A DNA stretch of 64,000 nt from JANMZO01 sp963763135 (GCA_963763135.1 CAVXNJ010000004.1:248001-312000), one strand, 5' to 3'. Counted from the stretch's first letter, positions 1-11,996 are shown. Notes: generated by a model not told the origin, from the sequence alone. Numbers and translations: made by a program.

Positions 1-276
1 ACCGAGCTCGGGCTCCCGATCGACAAGGTGTTCCGCCTCCTATCGAGCGGCCCAGCTCGCATCGCGAAGATCGGCGACACGCACGGTGTGCTGGCCGTCG
101 GCCGCCAGGCGAACATCTGCGTGGTCGATCCGGCCGCATCGTTCACGGTGGAAGTCGGCTCGATCGTGAGCAAGTCGAAGAACAGCCCGTATCTCGGGCG
201 AACGTTGCAGGGTGTTGTTCGCCATACCGTCTTCAACGGTGTGGCCACGGTTCAGGATGGAAAGGCGACGCGATGA
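1..276 (+). CDS. pyrC: Dihydroorotase, C-terminal end (partial)
   Basis: The frame is open from the first base and ends in TGA at 274-276, so only the last 91 residues are present. PyrC cyclises carbamoyl aspartate to dihydroorotate in cytosolic pyrimidine synthesis. The visible part has the usual amidohydrolase C-terminus: SSGPARIAKI followed by a small beta-sandwich with GRQANICVVDP and NSPYLGRTLQGVVRHTVFNG, the typical end of class I dihydroorotases. The metal-binding histidines lie upstream of the window. The stop overlaps the carA start by four bases (ATGA), which indicates translational coupling in a pyr operon. The family call rests on this tail plus the carA-carB-pyrD-pyrF context. 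Confidence 0.9.
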   Translation, partial: TELGLPIDKVFRLLSSGPARIAKIGDTHGVLAVGRQANICVVDPAASFTVEVGSIVSKSKNSPYLGRTLQGVVRHTVFNGVATVQDGKATR

Positions 277-1378
277 GCGGCGTAACAGAAGCCCAATTGG
301 TCATGGCCGACGGGACGGTCTTCGAAGGTGAAGCGATCGGGTACCTGCCCGAGAACGGAATCTCGACCGGCGAAGTGGTGTTCAACACGGTGCTGTCGGG
401 CTATCAGGAGGTCATCACCGACCCCAGCTACGCCGGCCAGATCATCACCTTCACCTATCCCCACATCGGCAACTACGGCGTCAACGCCGAAGACTACGAG
501 TCGATCCACCCGTTCTGTCGCGGCATCATCGTGCGCGAACTGGCCCGCCGCCACAGCAACTGGCGGGCCTCGAGTTCGCTCGATTCACTTCTGCAAAAGT
601 GGCAGGTCCCCGGCATTGCCGGTATCGACACCCGCCGTCTGACCAAGCACATCCGCGACGCCGGCGCGATGCCCGGCGCGTTCGGCACCGCGTCAACCGA
701 AGTGCTGCTCGCCGCGGCGAAAGCCGAGCCCGGCACTGACGGCGTCGACCTGGTGCGGGAAGTCACGACCAAGGAGCCCTACGTCGTCGGCAGCGGACCG
801 CTGAAGGTTGTGGCCTTCGACTATGGCATCAAGCGCACGATCCTGCGTCACCTCAGCACCTTCGCCACGGTGACCGTTGTCCCCGGTGATATCCGCGCTG
901 ATGATGTGCGGGCGTTGGAACCCCACGGAGTGTTCCTGTCGAACGGTCCCGGAGACCCGGTCGTGTGCGACTACACGGTGCAGGAGATCAAGCAACTCGT
1001 CGGTCAGGTCCCGATCTTCGGTATCTGCCTCGGCCAGCAGCTCCTTGCCACGGCGATGGGCGGCACCACATACAAGCTTCCGTTCGGCCATCACGGCGGC
1101 AACCACCCGGTCCGCAATCTGGCCACCGGTCATGTCGAGATCACCAGTCAGAACCACAACTTCTGCGTCGACCCCGGCTCGATCGAATCGGTCGGCACCA
1201 TCACGCATGTGAACCTCAACGACGGCACCCTCGAAGGTGTTCGCTACCACGATGTGCCCGCCTTCAGCGTGCAGCACCACCCCGAGGCCGGCCCCGGACC
1301 CCACGAGTCCACCTACCTCTTCGAAGAATTCCGCACGCTCATGGATGCGTTCGCATCGACCGGAAAGGCGGCCCGCTG

Positions 1379-1379
<1 letters not shown>
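273..1379 (+). CDS. carA: Carbamoyl-phosphate synthase small subunit
   Basis: Glutamine amidotransferase subunit that releases ammonia from glutamine for carbamoyl phosphate synthesis, feeding pyrimidines and arginine. The 368 residues match the family length. The N-terminal CPSase small-chain domain (about 5-135) contains GEVVFNTVLSGYQEVITDPS. The class I amidotransferase domain follows, with nucleophile Cys252 in GICLGQQ and the His336/Glu338 pair in QHHPEAGPGP. The start overlaps the pyrC stop (ATGA) and the TGA overlaps the carB start (TGATG), so the three genes are probably translated as one coupled operon. Nothing looks damaged. Confidence 0.98.
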
Positions 1380-4691
<3,312 letters not shown>

Positions 4692-4728
4692 TGGTGTACC
4701 GGGATCGGTACCGAGCAGGGGCTCACGT

Positions 4729-5796
4729 ATGAGGGTTCGCGGTCCTCTTGCTCCGGGCGTACTCCGCAAACTCGCCCGGTCCGGGCGCCCGGCCGAGTCG
4801 AACTCGACGGCACCGAACCCGGCGGAACCGACCTCGACTGAACGCATCGGGTCCGGCCCGGCCGTGTCGGGCCCGGTGGACCTCGCGGCCACCGTTGGTT
4901 CGGTCCACTTGCCGAACCCAATCATGACGGCCGCCGGAACGTCCGGCCACGGGGCGGAGTTGGCCGGCTACTTCGACCTCGACCAACTCGGCGCGGTCGT
5001 TGTCAAGTCACTGTCGGCCGAGCCGTGGGCGGGCAACCCGGCCCCCCGGGTGACCGAGGTCGACGCTGGAATGATGAACTCGGTCGGACTCCAAAATGCC
5101 GGGATCGAGCACTGGATCGCCAATGATCTTCCCAAGCTGATGGCGGCCAAGGCCCGGATTGTGGTGAGCATCTGGGGGTTCACTATCGACGCGTACGAGC
5201 AGGTCGCCAAGAAATTGCGAGGCGTCGAAGGACTTACCGCGGTCGAAGTCAACGTGAGTTGCCCGAACATCGAGGATCGTCGCCACATGTTCGCCCACTC
5301 CACCCAAGGAACCACCGACGTCATCAAGGCGGTGCGCAGCGGCCTGGGCGACCAGGTTCTGCCGATTTGGGCGAAGCTCAGCCCCAACGTGACCTCGCTC
5401 ACCGACATTTGTGGTGCTGCGCTCGATGCCGGCGCGGAGGCGCTTACCCTCACCAACACGGTGATGGGACTCAAGATCGACATCGAAACCCGAAAACCCG
5501 CTCTGGGGGCGGGCGGGGGCGGTCTCTCAGGGCCGGCAATACGACCCGTCGCCGTCCGCGCGGTATACGAGACCCGCAAAATGTTCCCCAACGCGGCGAT
5601 TATCGGCGTTGGGGGAGTGGCCCACGGAGTCGACGCAATAGAGTTCCTGATGGCCGGTGCCAACGCAGTCGAGGTCGGGACCGCTACGTTTTATTCACCG
5701 ACGGCACCGTTGCGTGTTCGAAACGAGTTGCATGCGTGGTGCGAAAAACACCACGTAAACACACTTAATGAGTTGATTGGAGCAGCACATGGTTGA
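4729..5796 (+). CDS. pyrD: Dihydroorotate dehydrogenase
   Basis: FMN enzyme oxidising dihydroorotate to orotate. The family core begins around VDLAATVGSVHLPNPIMTAAG and contains NSVGLQN, EVNVSCPN, an active-site region with Cys in the NVSCPN segment, AKLSPNVT, LTNTVMG and the C-terminal phosphate-binding GVGGV. Its form resembles class 1B-like soluble enzymes rather than membrane class 2. The longest frame begins at ATG 4729, but the first 45-50 residues are Pro/Arg-rich and match nothing in the family. In-frame GTG codons at 4864 and 4876 sit directly before the conserved part, so the true start may be there. It lies 37 bases after carB and overlaps pyrF by 8 bases. Confidence 0.92.
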   Translation: MRVRGPLAPGVLRKLARSGRPAESNSTAPNPAEPTSTERIGSGPAVSGPVDLAATVGSVHLPNPIMTAAGTSGHGAELAGYFDLDQLGAVVVKSLSAEPWAGNPAPRVTEVDAGMMNSVGLQNAGIEHWIANDLPKLMAAKARIVVSIWGFTIDAYEQVAKKLRGVEGLTAVEVNVSCPNIEDRRHMFAHSTQGTTDVIKAVRSGLGDQVLPIWAKLSPNVTSLTDICGAALDAGAEALTLTNTVMGLKIDIETRKPALGAGGGGLSGPAIRPVAVRAVYETRKMFPNAAIIGVGGVAHGVDAIEFLMAGANAVEVGTATFYSPTAPLRVRNELHAWCEKHHVNTLNELIGAAHG

Positions 5797-6523
5797 AATT
5801 CCTGAGCCCCTCGAAGCTGGCAGCGTGGGGGCCAACGCGATCCGTCCGCAACTCGCCCTCGCCCTCGACGTCGACGACTCGGTTGCTGCGATGCAACTGG
5901 CAAAAGAGCTTCGCCCCTGGTTTGGCGTGGCCAAAGTCGGCCTTGAACTGTTCACCGCCTCCGGCCCCGACATCGTCGCTCAGCTGATTCGCGAAGGCTT
6001 CGAGGTGTTCCTCGATCTCAAGATGGTTGATATTCCGACCACGGTCGGCAAGGCCGCCAAAGTGGCCGGTTCGCTCGGCGTTTCCTACCTCACGATGTAT
6101 GCCCACGGCGGATCCGACATGCTTCGAGCGGGTACGGAGGGGATGCTCGAAGGAGCGTCGTTGGCCGGCCTCGAGCCGCCCACGCCGCTCGCGGTCACGA
6201 TTCTCACTAGCGACGACACCGCCCCCGATCACATTCTCGGGAAGCGCCTCATGCTCGCGATGGAAGGCGGCTGCAAAGGCGTCGTCTGCGCCGCCAGCGA
6301 CCTCCGCCAGGTCCGCCAACTCGCGCCCCGTATGGCCACCGTGGTCCCTGGAATCCGCCCCGGACTCTCGCCGACCCACGATCAGGCCCGTGCCGCAACA
6401 CCGGCTGAAGCAATAAGCGCCGGCGCCAGCGTCCTCGTAATCGGCCGCGCGGTCACCCAGGCGGCAAATCGCCAAGACGCCGCCGCCCGGATCGCGTCGG
6501 AAGCGTACGCCGCTCGCCCCTGA
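5789..6523 (+). CDS. pyrF: Orotidine-5'-phosphate decarboxylase
   Basis: Decarboxylates OMP to UMP, the last step of de novo pyrimidine synthesis. The 244-residue TIM-barrel has the catalytic D-x-K-x-x-D signature as DLKMVDIPTTVG. The family's usual His before the second Asp is Val here. GVAKVGLELFT forms the substrate phosphate side, and VPGIRPGLSPTHDQARAATP forms the C-terminal phosphate loop. The ATG at 5789 is preferred because GGAG at 5779-5782 lies 6 nt upstream; a TTG at 5777 would add only four residues. The start overlaps the pyrD stop, so the pair is translationally coupled. A strong hairpin follows the stop and probably ends the pyr operon. Confidence 0.96.
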   Translation: MVEIPEPLEAGSVGANAIRPQLALALDVDDSVAAMQLAKELRPWFGVAKVGLELFTASGPDIVAQLIREGFEVFLDLKMVDIPTTVGKAAKVAGSLGVSYLTMYAHGGSDMLRAGTEGMLEGASLAGLEPPTPLAVTILTSDDTAPDHILGKRLMLAMEGGCKGVVCAASDLRQVRQLAPRMATVVPGIRPGLSPTHDQARAATPAEAISAGASVLVIGRAVTQAANRQDAAARIASEAYAARP

Positions 6524-6533
6524 GCACATGCCA

Positions 6534-6563
6534 GGCACTTCCGGGGGTGCACCCGGTAGTGCC
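6534..6563 (+). terminator. Hairpin after pyrF
   Basis: Two 12-nt arms, 6534-6545 and 6552-6563, pair with a single T-T mismatch around a 6-nt loop, starting 11 bases after the pyrF stop. There is no U-tract directly behind it, as is common in high-GC actinobacteria. It probably terminates the pyr operon before mihF. Confidence 0.6.
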
Positions 6564-6668
6564 AGCAGTGATCGCCCTATCGGTGATATAGGTCCATAGC
6601 CTGGCGAAACTCCAAGTTTTTTTGTGTTCAACGACCGCGATTGCCACCGTTTGTGAAACAGTGCCCGC

Positions 6669-6674
6669 TAACCT
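6669..6674 (+). promoter_or_regulatory. TAACCT -10 box, leaderless mihF
   Basis: TAACCT fits the actinobacterial -10 pattern TANNNT and lies exactly 7 nt before the mihF ATG. Transcription would therefore begin at or next to the start codon. The same geometry recurs at other genes in this window. Confidence 0.55.
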
Positions 6675-6681
6675 CAATCGC

Positions 6682-6996
6682 ATGTCACTTCCTCCAGCAC
6701 TGTCGACCGAAACCCGTATGGCCGCTCTTGAAAAGGCCGCTGAAGTGCGCCGGGCGCGCGCCGAATTGAAAGATCGTCTGAAGATGGGCTCGGTCTCCCT
6801 CCAAGAAGTTCTCGATGCTGCCGCCCACGACGAGATGATCGGCAAGACCAAGATGCTGACCGTCCTCGAGTCGCTTCCGGGCCTCGGCAAGGTGAAGGCA
6901 CGTCGCCTCCTCGACGAGATCGGTATTGCCGACACGCGTCGCGTTCGTGGCCTGGGTGACAACCAGCGCCGTCGGCTGCTCGAATCCGTCAACTAA
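6682..6996 (+). CDS. mihF: Actinobacterial integration host factor (mIHF)
   Basis: Small basic nucleoid-associated protein that binds and bends DNA. The 104 residues starting MSLPPALSTETRMAALEKAA match mIHF in length and content. A long N-terminal helix (EVRRARAELKDRLKMGSVSL) is followed by a helix-two-turn-helix / HhH-like segment LPGLGKVKARRLLDEIGIAD that contacts DNA. An upstream in-frame start at 6622 exists, but ATG 6682 is preferred because the conserved part begins there and a TAACCT box sits 7 nt before it. It lies directly upstream of gmk, the usual actinobacterial order. Confidence 0.95.
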   Translation: MSLPPALSTETRMAALEKAAEVRRARAELKDRLKMGSVSLQEVLDAAAHDEMIGKTKMLTVLESLPGLGKVKARRLLDEIGIADTRRVRGLGDNQRRRLLESVN

Positions 6997-7052
6997 GCAT
7001 TTTTCGTCTGTTTCCGGTGTTCTCACTGTCGGAATTGCCTGATCGGTAACCG

Positions 7053-7628
7053 GTGGAGCCAATTATTTTTGTGCTCTCCGGGCCGTCAGGCACCGGCAAA
7101 GGAACCATCGTCGATGCGCTGGTGAGCGCCGACGAATCACTGTGGTTGAGTCGCTCTTGGACCACGCGTCAGCGGCGGAAGAACGAATCGCCGTACGCAT
7201 ACCGCTTCGTGGATATCGACACTTTCCAGCGCCATATCGCTGAAAACGGGTTTCTCGAATACGCGGAAGTCTTCGGCAACTTCTACGGAACTCCGGTCCC
7301 CACGCCGCCGGCGGGCTGTGATGTGGTTCTGGAAATCGACGTCCAAGGCGCCGCTCAGGTACGCGAAAAATACCCTGACGCAGTCCTGATTTTCGTGGAA
7401 CCCCCGAACCGTGCAGCCCAGGAGGCCCGACTCCGGTCCCGGGGCGACGATGATGTGGTGATCGCCAAACGGCTAGCAAAAGCCGACGCTGAAGAAGAAA
7501 TTGGTCATCGGATCGCCAATCATGTCGTAGTCAACGACTGGCTTGAGCGGGCTGTTGCCGAAGTGGCTGGTATCGTAGAGAGCTACCGCGTCACGCGCGC
7601 AGAACAATCTGCACCACAACCGGGGTGA
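7053..7628 (+). CDS. gmk: Guanylate kinase
   Basis: Phosphorylates GMP to GDP with ATP. The 191-residue protein has the P-loop GPSGTGKGT near residue 10, SRSWTTRQRR and the tyrosine-rich GMP-binding segment (YAYRFVDIDTF, FLEYAEVFGNFYGTP), DVVLEIDVQGAAQV and a lid region with RLRSRGDDD. The start is GTG 7053; no better upstream codon is visible. It sits 56 bases after mihF and 117 bases before rpoZ, a usual gmk-rpoZ pairing linking nucleotide supply to transcription. The stop codon is part of a 16-bp palindrome. Confidence 0.97.
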   Translation: MEPIIFVLSGPSGTGKGTIVDALVSADESLWLSRSWTTRQRRKNESPYAYRFVDIDTFQRHIAENGFLEYAEVFGNFYGTPVPTPPAGCDVVLEIDVQGAAQVREKYPDAVLIFVEPPNRAAQEARLRSRGDDDVVIAKRLAKADAEEEIGHRIANHVVVNDWLERAVAEVAGIVESYRVTRAEQSAPQPG

Positions 7629-7640
7629 GCCGCGGCTCAC
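7625..7640. repeat. 16-bp palindrome over the gmk stop
   Basis: GTGAGCCGCGGCTCAC is a perfect palindrome including the gmk TGA (7626-7628). It could act as a terminator stem, an mRNA stability element or a protein site between gmk and rpoZ; the sequence does not decide which. Confidence 0.5.
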
Positions 7641-7745
7641 ATCGGCCGCAGCAATGGCAACAGCACCAGCAAAGCCAGCAGTAGCAACGTCAGCACGTTT
7701 CCGCAGTACCGGTCGTACCAATCGCACGAAGAACGAGGCAGCACC

Positions 7746-8030
7746 ATGGCTCAACGCCGCGCAACAATGATCACCCCCGCAATCGAGGATCTTCTCAGTC
7801 GGGTCGATTCCAAGTTCACGTTGGTCACCGTTTCCGCCAAGCGTGCCCGTCAGATCAACTCGTACTTCAACCAACTCGGCGACGGTCGGGGCGCAATGAT
7901 TCCGCCGCAGGTAGCCTCCGTCAGCCGCAAGCCGTTGTCGATCGCCCTCGAAGAGATCGTGGCCGAGAAGATCGAGTACACCCGCAACACGCCGATCGTG
8001 GCTGCCGAACCGGCCGCTGCCGCCGAGTAG
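7746..8030 (+). CDS. rpoZ: RNA polymerase omega subunit
   Basis: Small subunit that helps fold and assemble the beta' subunit of RNA polymerase. The 94 residues carry the omega core ITPAIEDLLSRVDSKFTLVTVSAKRARQI divided over two helices, then SRKPLSIALEEIVAEKI, followed by an Ala-rich tail. Length and order match actinobacterial omega. A purine-rich stretch (CGAGG) precedes the ATG. Its position between gmk and coaBC is the conserved actinobacterial arrangement. Confidence 0.96.
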   Translation: MAQRRATMITPAIEDLLSRVDSKFTLVTVSAKRARQINSYFNQLGDGRGAMIPPQVASVSRKPLSIALEEIVAEKIEYTRNTPIVAAEPAAAAE

Positions 8031-8032
8031 TA

Positions 8033-8058
8033 AGCGAACAGCCGGCGACCTGTTCGCT
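8033..8058 (+). terminator. Hairpin after rpoZ
   Basis: Perfect 9-bp inverted repeat AGCGAACAG / CTGTTCGCT (8033-8041 and 8050-8058) with an 8-nt loop, immediately behind the rpoZ stop and 29 bases before coaBC. It is terminator-like but without a T-run, so it may attenuate rather than stop transcription into coaBC. Confidence 0.55.
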
Positions 8059-8087
8059 CCTCCGCTGTTGTATCCGGTACCTCGGGA

Positions 8088-9320
8088 ATGACACTCGCGC
8101 CACCGACGCCGTTCGGCCATGATCTGTCCGCCCTTCGGGGCAAACGGGTGGTTCTCGGCGTAAGCGGTGGAATCGCCGCGTACAAGGCGATCGAAGTATG
8201 TCGGCGCATGGTAGATGCGGGCGCGTTCGTTTCGCCGGTCCTCACCGAAGATGCCCTCCGATTCGTCGGCAAACTGACGTTCGACGCGCTTGGGTCAGAA
8301 CCGGCCCAGGTGCACCTGTGGGGTGGAACGAACCCGATTCCGCACACGAAACTCGGTCAGGCCGCGGACCTCATCGTGATTGCCCCGGCCACGGCGCGCA
8401 TCTTGGCCAAGTACACGGCCGGCCTGTCCGATGATCTCCTGACCGCCACCCTGCTGGCAACCCGTGCTCCGGTGCTCGTCTGTCCGGCGATGCACACCGA
8501 AATGTGGGAGCACCCGTCGGTGCAGGAGAACCTCGCCACACTTCGTCGACGCGGCGTGCACGTGCTGGAACCTGAAAGCGGTCGGTTGGCCGGTGGCGAC
8601 AGTGGAGCCGGCCGTCTGGCGGACCCGGCGAGGATTGCCGGCGCCGCGGCGCTGGTGCTGTCGGTCGGGCTGGACCTGGTCGGCGTTCGAGTATTGGTAA
8701 GCGCCGGCGGAACCCGGGAGCCCATCGATCCGGTTCGTTTCATAGGCAATCGATCGAGCGGCAAGCAGGGTTACGCGGTGGCCTTCGAAGCCAGGGAACG
8801 TGGGGCCGACGTCGTGATCGTGAGCACGGTCAAGCTGACTCCGCCAGCCGGTGCCCGGGTTGTATCGGTCGAAACTGCAGCGGAGATGCACGACGCGATG
8901 ATGACTGAAGCCGACTCGGCCGACATCATCGTGATGAGCGCGGCAGTGGCGGATTTCCGGCCGAAGGTCGTTGCCGACTCCAAGATCAAAAAGCAGGGAG
9001 GCGCGCCGGAAGTGATCCTCGAACCGACCGTCGACATCCTGGCGGCGTTGGGGAAATCCAAGCGGGCCGGTCAGGTGCTGGTCGGTTTCGCGGCGGAGAC
9101 GAACGATCTGATCGCCAATGCGCTCGACAAGGTGCAGCGTAAAAACCTCGACCTGATCGTGGCCAACGACGTGAGCGCTCCCGGCGTCGGCTTCGAGCAT
9201 GAAACGAACGCAGTGACGATCCTCGATCGGATGGGCGGCTCGGAGTCGGTTGCTCTCACCGACAAACGTGACATCGCCCGTCATGTGATCGACCGGGCCA
9301 TGTGGTTCGCCGGCGCGTAG
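8088..9320 (+). CDS. coaBC: Bifunctional phosphopantothenoylcysteine decarboxylase/synthetase
   Basis: Makes 4'-phosphopantetheine: CoaB joins phosphopantothenate to cysteine and CoaC decarboxylates the product with FMN. In the 410 residues, the N-terminal flavoprotein domain (about 15-190) has VLGVSGGIAAYKAIEVCRRM and PAMHTEMWEHPSVQ. The substrate-clamp position is His where E. coli has Asn, which I recall as usual in actinobacteria. The C-terminal CoaB domain begins at VLVSAGGTREPIDPVRFIGN with SSGKQGYA, and carries the catalytic-loop region SAAVADFRPK and later KIKKQGG. ATG 8088 gives the family length. It follows rpoZ, the usual context. Confidence 0.97.
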   Translation: MTLAPPTPFGHDLSALRGKRVVLGVSGGIAAYKAIEVCRRMVDAGAFVSPVLTEDALRFVGKLTFDALGSEPAQVHLWGGTNPIPHTKLGQAADLIVIAPATARILAKYTAGLSDDLLTATLLATRAPVLVCPAMHTEMWEHPSVQENLATLRRRGVHVLEPESGRLAGGDSGAGRLADPARIAGAAALVLSVGLDLVGVRVLVSAGGTREPIDPVRFIGNRSSGKQGYAVAFEARERGADVVIVSTVKLTPPAGARVVSVETAAEMHDAMMTEADSADIIVMSAAVADFRPKVVADSKIKKQGGAPEVILEPTVDILAALGKSKRAGQVLVGFAAETNDLIANALDKVQRKNLDLIVANDVSAPGVGFEHETNAVTILDRMGGSESVALTDKRDIARHVIDRAMWFAGA

Positions 9321-9390
9321 GCGGTTCGCGGATTCAGATTGGGCAATTAGCTGCTTTGGCTGGCCGAATTTAGCGGCGAAGAGACTCAAC

Positions 9391-9431
9391 GCCTAGCGTG
9401 ATCATCACAAGTAATCGACTGCGGGGTCACC
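9391..9431 (+). promoter_or_regulatory. Duplicated promoter-leader, copy 1
   Basis: A 39-nt stretch (9391-9429) matches 10768-10806 at 34 of 39 positions without gaps. It contains TAGCGT (9394-9399, a TANNNT -10 box) and ends with GCGGGG shortly before the start codon, which may serve as a ribosome-binding site. The copy shows that gene and control region were duplicated together. Confidence 0.6.
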
Positions 9432-10649
9432 ATGATTTTTACGAAACCGGTTTTTAGGCTGGCGGCGATGGTGGCGATGTTGACCGCGGTGGCGCTTGGT
9501 CTCATCGGCGTACACGCATCGGAATCAGGTGCGCTCGGTGCACCACCGTCGTCAGTGAGTGGCACTCCCTTCCTCAACGGGGAGGCGTGCGGTTGGAGAA
9601 CTCAGGGCATACGCGTAGGGTTCACGCTCCCCGGCGGAAACGGAACGCTCCACGGCACGCCAACCGGAGGGCAGGTGGCGACTTTGATGGTCGACCAGGA
9701 CCGGACCAACCTCACATTTCAGGTTCTCGACGCCAAGCTGAACGGATTTCGCGCATATGTGAGCGACGTAACCGGGGAAACCGGCGGGCAATATTCGCTG
9801 TGGGACCACATGCCATTCACGTTGAGTGGAGCTTCCCCGATCCTTGACGTCAGTTCCCGTGGCAATTTCACCTCGCTAACGGCTTGTCTCGTACCAACGG
9901 TCCAGCATCTGACGGTCACTTCGACGGTCGACGCCGGCCCCGGTGGAACGTTCTCCTACCGAGTGGGCTGTAACACGGCCGACGACGGAAATCCGTTTGC
10001 TTCGGGTGGGTTCGACATCCCGACAACGGTGTCCTGGCCCGGCACCTTCACGGTGGATGTTCCTGATTCCGTGTACTGCCTTGTGCGGACATCGACCGTG
10101 CCCGCGGGCTACGTTCCCGATGCCGATCATCTGTTGGGGTCGTTCTTGCTGCCGCATCTGCAAGTGATTGGCGCCACCGTGATGCACAACCAGTTCGGCA
10201 CTTTCGACCTCGAAGTGCGGACGGAAACCACCGCGAGCATTGCTGCGGGCACGATCGTGTATGCATTCCGAGTTTCGGTGACCAACCTCGGCACTGTCGG
10301 ATTCACGCCGAACCCCGAAATAGACGGCCAGGCGTTCATTCCCGTTCTGATCGCAACACCAACTGACTTGTTGATGCCCGACCAGAGCCAGGGGAAGGTC
10401 GTCTCTGTCTCGCCGAACCTGGCTCGGTGGGAGATCCCATCAATCGCCGCCGGGGAAACCCGAACTATGTCCAGCAATGCCGCGCCCTATCCCGTTCGCA
10501 ACACCTACGTACCGGGTGTCGACGATGTGTGCGCCGGTATTTCCTACCCATGGGTTGCCTTCCCCAACATCTTGTCGGTGAACTTTTCCCGGCTTCCGCC
10601 AGAGTCCAGCCTCGACAACAACAGCAATTGTGCCTGGGTAACCCCTTGA
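9432..10649 (+). CDS. Secreted protein of unknown function, paralogue 1
   Basis: No function recognised. The 405 residues begin with a signal peptide (FRLAAMVAMLTAVALGLIGV, cleavage probably after HASESGALG). Next come APPSSV and a Gly/Thr-rich beta-protein with about ten cysteines, suggesting disulfides outside the membrane. The most conserved stretch relative to the next gene is the C-terminal VTNLGTVGFTP followed by LARWEIPSIAAGET, which looks like a DUF11/CARDB-type beta-sandwich found in surface proteins. There is no transmembrane anchor or sorting motif at the C-terminus (NSNCAWVTP). It is a tandem paralogue of 10806-11996 and interrupts the coaBC-metK neighbourhood, so it is probably lineage-specific. 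Confidence 0.85.
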   Translation: MIFTKPVFRLAAMVAMLTAVALGLIGVHASESGALGAPPSSVSGTPFLNGEACGWRTQGIRVGFTLPGGNGTLHGTPTGGQVATLMVDQDRTNLTFQVLDAKLNGFRAYVSDVTGETGGQYSLWDHMPFTLSGASPILDVSSRGNFTSLTACLVPTVQHLTVTSTVDAGPGGTFSYRVGCNTADDGNPFASGGFDIPTTVSWPGTFTVDVPDSVYCLVRTSTVPAGYVPDADHLLGSFLLPHLQVIGATVMHNQFGTFDLEVRTETTASIAAGTIVYAFRVSVTNLGTVGFTPNPEIDGQAFIPVLIATPTDLLMPDQSQGKVVSVSPNLARWEIPSIAAGETRTMSSNAAPYPVRNTYVPGVDDVCAGISYPWVAFPNILSVNFSRLPPESSLDNNSNCAWVTP

Positions 10650-10767
10650 CCGCTGGCCGCGAAAGCTGCATTTGCCGGGCGGACTTCGCTCGCTTGGGTT
10701 TGCTTCCCAGAGTTGGGTGGTTAATTCACCGGTTCGCGCTCGGGATGTTGGTGGCTCGGTGTTGCGC

Positions 10768-10806
10768 GCCTAGCGTGACCGTCACAACTTATCGATTGCG
10801 GGGTCA
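10768..10806 (+). promoter_or_regulatory. Duplicated promoter-leader, copy 2
   Basis: Second copy of the element at 9391-9429. TAGCGT lies at 10771-10776 and GCGGGG immediately before ATG 10806. The shared leader suggests both paralogues are expressed under the same conditions. Confidence 0.6.
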
Positions 10807-11996
10807 TGGTGAAGTCAGGGCGAGTTTTCAAACGCGTAATACCAGTGGGAGCGATGCTGTGCATTGCGCTTGTACTCACGGGGATTCACTCTTCGCCGAC
10901 ATCGGCAGCGGGTGTGCCCCCGTCGTCGGTCAAAGCCGCAGCGCCAGCGGTTGGCATGGGATGTGGATGGCGAGGGCTGGGAACGCGCCTCAATTTCACG
11001 GTTCCTGACGGAAGTGGGGTGCTTCAAGGCGCACCCACCGGCAACGCGTTCGCATCAGTGACCGTCGATCAGGACCTGGCAAACCAAACGTTCCAAGTCC
11101 TTTCGGCCACATTGAATTTCTCTCGGGCGTACGTAACCGAGGTAACGGGCGAGACCGGCGGAACATACCCGCACTGGGAGGCCCTGCCGTTCCTGCTGAA
11201 TGGACCATCTCCAGTCCTCGACGTGAGCTCCAGCGGCAACTTCACGGGCTTCTCTCTCTGCCTTATTGGGGGATACGGTCACCTGACGCTGCAATCGACC
11301 GTCGATGCGGGGCCCGGAGGCATCTTCCGTTACAACGTTTACTGCCGGACACCCGACGGCGAACTGTTTGCTTCGGAAAATTACACTCTTCCCACGGCGG
11401 TAGGCATACCGGGTACGGTGACGTTTGATGTCCCGTACGCCGTGAACTGTGAAGTTCGGACAGCAGGACATCCGAACGGCTACGTACACGACGCTGATCA
11501 TGTCGTCGGGTACTACTCGCCCCTGCGCCTTCTGTACTGGACGTCTGCAGTGATGCACAACCAACTCGGCACGTTTGACCTTGAGGTGAAGACGACCAAG
11601 CTTCTTTCGACAGTGGTCGACGGCCAGGTCAACTACGTGTTTCAGGTTGCCGTGACAAACCTCGGAACCGTGGGTTTCACACCAAGTCCCGACGTTAATG
11701 ATGACGCCTACCTGCCTCTGCTCATCGAAACACCTACGACTCTGGAGATGCCTAAGGCAGCGAAGGGGAGGGTCGTTGGGATCTCGTCGAAGTTCGCCCG
11801 ATGGGAGATTCCGTCGATTGCCGCAGGCGAAACCATAACGATGTTCGCAGCCGGCCAGAGCTTTCCTGCCCCGGTGGAGAGCTATGTGCCCGAGGCCCAT
11901 GATGTCTGCGCCAGCGTCCTCATCGAAGGCTTCGCACGAACGCCACACGAGACGACCCTCTCCAACAACTCCAGTTGCGTTTCCGTCAATCCCTGA
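10806..11996 (+). CDS. Secreted protein of unknown function, paralogue 2
   Basis: No function recognised. The 396 residues carry a signal peptide (VIPVGAMLCIALVLTGIHSS) then GVPPSSV. It aligns along its length with the preceding gene: CGWR near the N-terminus, VTEVTGETGG, SPVLDVSSSGNFT, VDAGPGG, VMHNQLGTFDLEVKT, VTNLGTVGFTP and FARWEIPSIAAGET. Cysteine positions are largely kept, which argues for a conserved disulfide-stabilised fold. Both end in an Asn-Asn-Ser-x-Cys segment. The pair probably arose by tandem duplication including promoter, then diverged. A surface or extracellular structural or adhesive role is possible but unproven. Confidence 0.85.
   Translation: MVKSGRVFKRVIPVGAMLCIALVLTGIHSSPTSAAGVPPSSVKAAAPAVGMGCGWRGLGTRLNFTVPDGSGVLQGAPTGNAFASVTVDQDLANQTFQVLSATLNFSRAYVTEVTGETGGTYPHWEALPFLLNGPSPVLDVSSSGNFTGFSLCLIGGYGHLTLQSTVDAGPGGIFRYNVYCRTPDGELFASENYTLPTAVGIPGTVTFDVPYAVNCEVRTAGHPNGYVHDADHVVGYYSPLRLLYWTSAVMHNQLGTFDLEVKTTKLLSTVVDGQVNYVFQVAVTNLGTVGFTPSPDVNDDAYLPLLIETPTTLEMPKAAKGRVVGISSKFARWEIPSIAAGETITMFAAGQSFPAPVESYVPEAHDVCASVLIEGFARTPHETTLSNNSSCVSVNP

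Noticed and set aside
4729..4863. N-terminal extension of PyrD
   Set aside because: Not treated as certain protein: Pro/Arg-rich, unlike the family, and in-frame GTG starts sit right before the conserved core. Kept only as the longest possible start.
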